Assembly: GCA_035495815.1 (NCBI GenBank)
Contig: DATJFH010000130.1
Span: 1 to 10,565 of the forward strand
Length of the DNA stretch: 10,565 nucleotides
From: DATJFH01 sp035495815
Lineage (GTDB): Bacteria; Acidobacteriota; Terriglobia; Bryobacterales; Bryobacteraceae
Direction: 5' to 3'
The notes beneath the pieces were generated by a model, which saw nothing but the letters and a program-made list of their open reading frames with translations, was not told the origin of the DNA and ran no database searches. Of this stretch, positions 6,452 to 10,565 are shown in pieces. The stretch's first letter is position 1; every line of letters starts with the position of its first letter. Position numbers and translations under genes: made by a program.

Positions 6452-6841
6452 CTATTGAGATAGACTGGCCGGCGCGCGCGCGGGTTGCGAGAGTGAACTC
6501 AATTTAATGATGCGGGGGAAGGATCGGATCTCTTCCCCTGCCAGAATCTTCCGCAAGGCGTCCTGGCCTTCGCGGTAAAGCCGGCCGGTGTCGATTTCCT
6601 GGAATTGCGGCAGGTAGCCGGCCAGCTTGCGGATACCCTTTTCCAACTGGAGGCGCGCTCCCAGAGGGTTGCCCTGCCGGTGATGGTAGAAGCCGACCGC
6701 GTAATGGATCAGCGCCTGCAGGAAGAAGCGTTCTTCGCCGCGGCTGGCGCGCCACACGTCTTCGAGGACTTCGTGGCACTCGTAGAACTCTCCGGCGTTG
6801 AACAGGTCTAAGCCGCGCCAGCGTGCTGTTTCCGGTACCAT
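6452..6841 (-). CDS. DUF309 family protein
   Basis: A 129-residue protein. It carries the family signature GLDLFNAGEFYECHEVLEDVWR at about residues 10-31, with His23, Glu24 and Glu27 in an HExxE arrangement. The second conserved segment, ALIHYAVGFYHHRQGN (43-58), contributes His46, His53 and His54. The family (COG1547) has been described as predicted metal-dependent hydrolases from these His/Glu residues, but no reaction is established to my knowledge. The ATG at 6841 is chosen because the signature begins about 10 residues later, as usual, and no other start lies close by. This start lies inside the end of the epimerase gene, giving a 34-base overlap, so translation is probably coupled. The C-terminal tail (about 116-129) is low in complexity and encoded by an alternating GC tract. 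As the last gene of the operon, it is followed by the terminator. Confidence 0.88.
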   Translation of the reverse strand: MVPETARWRGLDLFNAGEFYECHEVLEDVWRASRGEERFFLQALIHYAVGFYHHRQGNPLGARLQLEKGIRKLAGYLPQFQEIDTGRLYREGQDALRKILAGEEIRSFPRIIKLSSLSQPARAPASLSQ

Positions 6842-7758
6842 TCGAGCGTCAGCCGCAATCCTTCTTCGAACGAATAGCGAGGCGCGTGGCCCAGTTCGGC
6901 GACCGCCAGGGTGGTGTCGGCCTGGGAATCGCGGACATCGCCGTGGCGGGGCGGCCCGTAGACCGGGTCGATACGGACGCCTTCGATCTTCTGCAGCGTT
7001 TGCCAGGCCTGGTTGAGAGTGACCCGGCCGCCGTTGCCTCCGTTGTACATCCTGCCGGCGACGCCCTGGGCTTTGGCTGCTTTGAGATTCAGGTCGACCA
7101 CGTCCTCGACGAAGGTGAAGTCGCGGGACTGCTCGCCATCGCCGAAAATGGTGGGGGCGCGCCGCTCGAGCAGGCATTTCATGAACACGGAGAGGACGCC
7201 GGAATACGGGCTCGAAGGGTCCTGCCGCGGTCCGAAGACGTTGAAGTACCGCAGCGCAACCGTCTCCAGGCCGAAGCACAGCGAGAAGACGCCGGCATAA
7301 TATTCGCCCACCAGTTTCTGCAGCGCGTAAGGCGAGCGCGGCCTGGGGATCATGCTTTCGACCTTGGGGAGGACCGCGGTGTCGCCGTAGGCGGACGAGG
7401 AGGCGGCGTAGACGACGCGCTTGACCCCGCCGTCGGCGCAGGCGCGGAAGACCTGGAAGGTACCGTCGATGTTGACTTCGTGGGAGGGCACGGGGTCGTC
7501 GATGGAGCGCGGCACGGACGGGATGGCGGCCTCGTGGAAGACGACGTCGGCGCCCCGGACCAGCGGCGCGACCTGGTCATAACAGCGGATGTCGACGCGC
7601 TGCAGGTCGACCGACGCGCGCACCTCGTCCAGATTCGATTCCCGGCCGCTCAACAGGTTGTCGATGACAACGACTTTGCCGGCGCCCTGCCGTAACAGGC
7701 CCCGCACCAGTGCGGAGCCGATGAACCCGGCGCCGCCCGTAACCACGTATTTGCTCAT
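6808..7758 (-). CDS. NAD-dependent nucleotide-sugar epimerase (GalE/WbpP type)
   Basis: A 316-residue extended short-chain dehydrogenase. The nucleotide-binding motif GGAGFIGS (Gly8, Gly11, Gly14) is followed by VVVIDNLLSG, whose Asp33 fits NAD preference. The Ser cluster AASSSAYG (119-125) and Tyr144-x-x-x-Lys148 (YALQK) supply the catalytic residues. The stretches LRYFNVFGPRQDP (169-181) and GDGEQSRDFTFVEDV (206-220) are typical of UDP-hexose and UDP-GlcNAc 4-epimerases, and the PRQDP version recalls WbpP-like enzymes. The likely reaction is C4 inversion of a UDP-sugar through a 4-keto intermediate; dTDP-sugar or other epimerases of the same subfamily remain possible. Its ATG forms a 4-base ATGA overlap with the stop of the upstream isomerase gene, indicating coupled expression in the sugar operon. 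Confidence 0.92.
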   Translation of the reverse strand: MSKYVVTGGAGFIGSALVRGLLRQGAGKVVVIDNLLSGRESNLDEVRASVDLQRVDIRCYDQVAPLVRGADVVFHEAAIPSVPRSIDDPVPSHEVNIDGTFQVFRACADGGVKRVVYAASSSAYGDTAVLPKVESMIPRPRSPYALQKLVGEYYAGVFSLCFGLETVALRYFNVFGPRQDPSSPYSGVLSVFMKCLLERRAPTIFGDGEQSRDFTFVEDVVDLNLKAAKAQGVAGRMYNGGNGGRVTLNQAWQTLQKIEGVRIDPVYGPPRHGDVRDSQADTTLAVAELGHAPRYSFEEGLRLTLEWYRKQHAGAA

Positions 7759-8594
7759 GATGAAAGCTCGGAGATTCGCGCTTCGAGATAGCGAAGCGAA
7801 TCATTGGCGATTTTCTCGGCGCCCGGCTTGAAATCGAACGCTTCGAGCGACACCCAGCCTTGGTAATCGAGCCGCCGCAGCGTGGAAAGTAAGGGGCGGA
7901 AATCGTAATCGCCGGTTCCGCAGTAGCCGCCGTCCATCTCGTTGACGTGGACGTGGCGGATGAGGTCGAAGTACTTCTCGACCAGGCTGGCGTGAGGCTC
8001 CACTTCGTCGACCGCGTTGTGGGTATCGAACATGGTGCGCACTCCCGGACTGTCGATTTCGCGGACGATACCGGCGGCCTCATCGAGCGTCAACACGACG
8101 TCGCACTGGGCGCGGGGCAGGGCTTCGACCAGGATGGTGACGCCGCGGTCCCGGGCGTGCTGGGCCACCGAAGCCAAACCGTCCACGTAGCGGCGGGTGG
8201 CGTCGGCGGGAGTGGAGCCGCCGGTGGAAGCCCGCTGGGCGGGCGAGCCGAAGACCATCACGCCGTCCGGTCCGAGGTCCGCGCAGAGATCGATCAGATG
8301 GCGGATGTGAGTCCAGCTCTTCTGCCGTAGCGCGGCGTCCGGCGTGGTGACGTGGAGACCTTTGGGGCTGACCATGAGCCAGTGCAAGCCGACGAACCTC
8401 AAGCCGGAAGATGCCATGATATCGCTATATTCGCGCCGGCGGCCGGGCGTTACCGAAGCCGGATCTTCAGCCAGCGTGAACGGCGCGATCTCGATCCCCT
8501 CGTAGCCGGCCTGGCGAATGGACTTGCAGGCCGCGGCAAAGTCCCATTTCTCGTACGCCTCATTACACATGGCCTGGCGAAAACGGAATGTCAT
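7755..8594 (-). CDS. Sugar phosphate isomerase/epimerase (xylose isomerase-like TIM barrel)
   Basis: A 279-residue protein of the AP-endonuclease-2/xylose isomerase-like superfamily. It opens with YEGIEIAPF (31-39), the usual first barrel strand. Metal-binding segments follow in order: ILVEAL with Glu157, MFDTHN with Asp190 and His192, RHVHVNE with His214 and His216, and SLEAFDF with Glu251. All four expected ligand positions (Glu, Asp, His, Glu) are present, so an active divalent-metal isomerase or 3-epimerase is likely. Substrate specificity in this family cannot be read from motifs: keto-sugars, inositol derivatives and hydroxypyruvate are all known for relatives. The ATG at 8594 lies 7 bases after the dehydrogenase stop, and its own stop overlaps the epimerase start. 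A product of the neighbouring sugar dehydrogenase would be a natural substrate, but this is inference. Confidence 0.88.
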   Translation of the reverse strand: MTFRFRQAMCNEAYEKWDFAAACKSIRQAGYEGIEIAPFTLAEDPASVTPGRRREYSDIMASSGLRFVGLHWLMVSPKGLHVTTPDAALRQKSWTHIRHLIDLCADLGPDGVMVFGSPAQRASTGGSTPADATRRYVDGLASVAQHARDRGVTILVEALPRAQCDVVLTLDEAAGIVREIDSPGVRTMFDTHNAVDEVEPHASLVEKYFDLIRHVHVNEMDGGYCGTGDYDFRPLLSTLRRLDYQGWVSLEAFDFKPGAEKIANDSLRYLEARISELSS

Positions 8595-8601
8595 TCAGAT
8601 C

Positions 8602-9627
8602 TCATCTTATTACATGCGCAATCTTGGCTGTTCCGGAAGAAGGATCGGCCAGGCTGCGCGGAAAATCGGCGAACGGGCGGCGCTCGACCATGGCATTCAG
8701 GAAATTCGGATCGGCGCGTCCTAAATCTTCGATCGCCAGCGCGAACGAATCGCGGCCGGCGTTGACGCTGCCGAAGACGACGCGGTTTCCCACCACCAGG
8801 TCGCGGAAGGAGACGTGGCCTTGGCCTTCGCCTGCGCCGAGCAGGGCGCAGACTCCGAGCGGAGCGAGCGCGCGGATGGCGTTGAAGGCCGCCTGCGCGG
8901 AGCCGGTGGCTTCGACGACGATGTCGGCTGGGGGCAGGCTTTGGCGCGGCCCGAGGTAAGCGGCGCCGGCGGCGCGGACCAGCCTGGCGCGGGGGTGGCC
9001 GGGTGGTTCGAGCGATTGCAGGTGCACTTCGAGTCCGCGGAGCCGCAGGGCGAGGGCGGCCAGCAGGCCGATGGGGCCTGCCCCGAGGACAAGGGCGGCG
9101 CCGGCCGGCTCCTGACGGAAGGCGACGGCCATCGACACCGCTTTTTCGACCACGCTCAGAGGCTCGGCCAGAACGGCGAACGAAGCCAATTCCGGCGGAA
9201 CGGCGACCAGGTCGCGTTCGGAATCGACCGCCAGCTCGCAGAAATAGCCGTGCAGTCCATAGATGCCGCGTTCGCCGTATTGGCCGGTAGTGCAGAGGTC
9301 GAAACGGCCTCGCGCGCAGGAGGGACAGACGGCCGGACACCGGCGGCGGATCATGGGAACCACGCAATCACCGGGCTGGAAGGACCGGACGGCGGAGCCG
9401 GTGGCGCGTACCCGTCCGAAAGCCTCGTGCCCGATGACCAAACGGGATTCGCCTTCCGGCGGGTGGCCGAGGTGGAACAAAGCCAGTTCGCGGTCCGTGC
9501 CGCACACCCCGACCTCCTCCACTTGAAAGAGCACCTCATCCTGGCGGAGAATCCGGGGCGCCGGCGCGTCCCATTCGATCAGCCGCCGCTCGTTGAAATC
9601 GAGGGCGACGGCGCGCATGCTGCTCAT
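8602..9627 (-). CDS. Zinc-dependent glucose 1-dehydrogenase-like sugar dehydrogenase
   Basis: A 341-residue medium-chain alcohol dehydrogenase. The catalytic zinc region has GVCGTD (Cys42, Asp45) and GHEAFG (His67, Glu68). A structural zinc loop carries Cys97, Cys101, Cys104 and Cys112. The segment ERGIYGLHGYFCE (119-131), the AEPLSVVEKA helix with Glu155, the Rossmann motif GAGPIG (182-187) and the late FGSVNAGRDSF stretch are characteristic of the glucose dehydrogenase subfamily of archaea and bacteria rather than of simple alcohol dehydrogenases. It probably oxidises glucose or a related aldose at C1 with NAD(P). The start at 9627 gives an ATGA overlap with the methyltransferase stop and is preferred over longer frames; the Met at residue 4 (9618) is the alternative. 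An in-frame extension to 9828 runs backwards through the upstream gene and is not real. Confidence 0.9.
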   Translation of the reverse strand: MSSMRAVALDFNERRLIEWDAPAPRILRQDEVLFQVEEVGVCGTDRELALFHLGHPPEGESRLVIGHEAFGRVRATGSAVRSFQPGDCVVPMIRRRCPAVCPSCARGRFDLCTTGQYGERGIYGLHGYFCELAVDSERDLVAVPPELASFAVLAEPLSVVEKAVSMAVAFRQEPAGAALVLGAGPIGLLAALALRLRGLEVHLQSLEPPGHPRARLVRAAGAAYLGPRQSLPPADIVVEATGSAQAAFNAIRALAPLGVCALLGAGEGQGHVSFRDLVVGNRVVFGSVNAGRDSFALAIEDLGRADPNFLNAMVERRPFADFPRSLADPSSGTAKIAHVIR

Positions 9628-10565
9628 CCGGCGGTGGGCAGCTCGCTGAGCTGCTCCATCTGACGCATTCCGGAAGGGCCGCCGGACTTGCGGGCCACCA
9701 GCACGAGCGACAGCCCGGACCAGGGCAGCAGTCCGTCGATACGGCGCCATATCCATACCGTCTTGTCGAAGATCTTCAGGGTGACCTTGTTGATGCGGCC
9801 GCTGCCGAGCAGCTTGCTGTAGATCCACCAGGGCGCGGTTCCGATCTTGTTCAGGCTGTATGCCTTCTGCACCGCGAAGCCGGAAGCCTCGAGGAGCTTG
9901 CCCAGGGGCTCCCGCTCGAAGCGCCGGCGATGGCCCATGGCGCGGTCCAGCTCGCCGAACAGGGACGGATGCTGCGGCGCCAGCACGACCAGGGTTCCAC
10001 CCTCGTTGAGACTCCCGCGAATGGATTCGATGGCGCCGCGCAGATCCTCGACATACTCCAGCACATTCACGCAGAGCACGGTGTCGAACGGGCCGCCGGC
10101 GGCCTCGAAATCGGCGGGTATCTCGGGATCGATATGGCAGACCTTGACGTTGGGCGTCCGCAGGAAGCGGTTGCGCAGCGCGTGGAGATGGAGCGGATCC
10201 TTTTCGGCGGCGACGTACAGCAGGCGGCGGCTCATGAGGCGGCCGGAGAGGTTGCCGATGCCGGCGCCGAGCTCGAGCACGGAGTCGCCCAGGTAGGGCC
10301 GCAGCAGGCGCGCCAGCCAGCTCACGTACTGCGGGGTGCCGTTCAGGTTATTGAGAACGCCGCGGCCGTAGGGGGAGGAGTAGAGATCGTCCACCAGCCA
10401 GAAGCGGACCACCACCAGCAGAGCCTTGATGCCGTCCTTCCAGCCGATCTTCTTGCCCTCTTCGTAAGTGCGGCCGTGATAGCTGATGGGGACTTCGTAG
10501 ATGCGCAGCTTCCGCTTGGCGGACTTCATGACGATTTCCGGCTCGAAGCCGAAACGGTCCGAGCG
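9624..10565 (-). CDS. Fused GT2 glycosyltransferase / class I SAM methyltransferase, 5'-truncated
   Basis: The frame is open through the right window edge, giving 313 visible residues; the ATG at 10529 is internal. Numbering from that Met, the visible start reads FGFEPEIV just before it and then IYEVPISYHGRTYEEGKKIGWKD at about 10-32. This is the C-terminal signature of dolichol-phosphate-mannose-synthase-like GT2 enzymes. A linker with GRGVLNNLNGTPQYVSW (56-71) leads into a Rossmann methyltransferase: VLELGAGIGNLSG (84-96) is SAM motif I, AAEKD (107-111) carries the acidic ribose-binding residue, and DTVLCVNVLEYVED (149-162) is motif II. APQHPSLFGELD and GHRRRF (about 184-204) fit type 11/12 methyltransferases. 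A glycosyltransferase joined to a methyltransferase would modify a lipid-linked or glycan acceptor; the acceptor is unknown. It is the first visible gene of the sugar operon, and its stop overlaps the dehydrogenase start. Confidence 0.9.
   Translation of the reverse strand, partial: RSDRFGFEPEIVMKSAKRKLRIYEVPISYHGRTYEEGKKIGWKDGIKALLVVVRFWLVDDLYSSPYGRGVLNNLNGTPQYVSWLARLLRPYLGDSVLELGAGIGNLSGRLMSRRLLYVAAEKDPLHLHALRNRFLRTPNVKVCHIDPEIPADFEAAGGPFDTVLCVNVLEYVEDLRGAIESIRGSLNEGGTLVVLAPQHPSLFGELDRAMGHRRRFEREPLGKLLEASGFAVQKAYSLNKIGTAPWWIYSKLLGSGRINKVTLKIFDKTVWIWRRIDGLLPWSGLSLVLVARKSGGPSGMRQMEQLSELPTAG

Noticed and set aside
6470..6482. Alternating CG tract that might form Z-DNA or be a microsatellite
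   Set aside because: It is only about 11 bases and lies in the coding tail of DUF309; in DNA this GC-rich it is not notable.
6842..7279. Long N-terminal extension of the DUF309 frame
   Set aside because: It is the out-of-frame reading of the epimerase gene, rich in Arg and Pro; the family signature starts only after 6841.
6823..7695. A 290-codon + strand frame antisense to the epimerase
   Set aside because: It is an antisense shadow; the - strand protein has all catalytic motifs of its family.
8815..9663. A 282-codon + strand frame antisense to the sugar dehydrogenase
   Set aside because: Composition is biased and motif-free, while the opposite strand carries complete zinc and NAD motifs.
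9628..9828. N-terminal extension of the dehydrogenase by 67 codons
   Set aside because: It lies within the methyltransferase coding region in another frame and has no family similarity; the ATGA overlap at 9627 gives the normal start.

Overview
This is a GC-rich window (about two thirds G+C by eye) with tight, overlapping genes, typical of a large-genome environmental Gram-negative bacterium. The mix of a very large alpha-2-macroglobulin, an lmo0937-type mini membrane protein, a hemicentin-like secreted protein and a fused glycosyltransferase/methyltransferase would suit an acidobacterium of the Bryobacterales/Solibacter type. That placement is inferred from style, not shown by a marker gene. 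No rRNA, tRNA, mobile element or CRISPR array was seen.

Left part (1-4837, + strand): the 3' four kilobases of a bacterial alpha-2-macroglobulin gene with an intact thioester motif, followed with a 4-base GTGA overlap by a six-helix membrane protein of unknown function. These two look co-translated. A small four-helix membrane protein (4818-5330, - strand) converges on this pair, and the two 3' ends overlap by 20 bases.

Middle (5331-6451): a 136-base divergent spacer with three short inverted repeats, then two + strand genes. One encodes a 49-residue lmo0937-family membrane peptide. The other encodes a 245-residue exported protein whose body resembles the beta-sandwich part of hemicentin/VWA7 proteins, without a von Willebrand A domain. 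Its start codon lacks a Shine-Dalgarno sequence and lies 6 bases after a TACAAT box, so it may be leaderless. The convergent junction at 6361-6451 carries a strong intrinsic terminator for the - strand and a second short hairpin.

Right part (6452-10565, - strand): a compact five-gene operon read right to left. It encodes a glycosyltransferase (GT2) fused to a class I methyltransferase (5' end outside the window), a zinc-dependent glucose-1-dehydrogenase-type enzyme, a TIM-barrel sugar phosphate isomerase/epimerase, an NAD-dependent nucleotide-sugar epimerase, and a DUF309 protein. Four junctions are ATGA overlaps, a 7-base gap or a 34-base overlap. Together they suggest a coupled pathway that makes or remodels a sugar and transfers it to a lipid or glycan carrier, but the substrate cannot be read from sequence. 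No clearly new defence or mobile system is visible. The most unusual items are this sugar operon, the free-standing hemicentin-like protein and the regulatory structures around 5331-5630 and 6361-6458.
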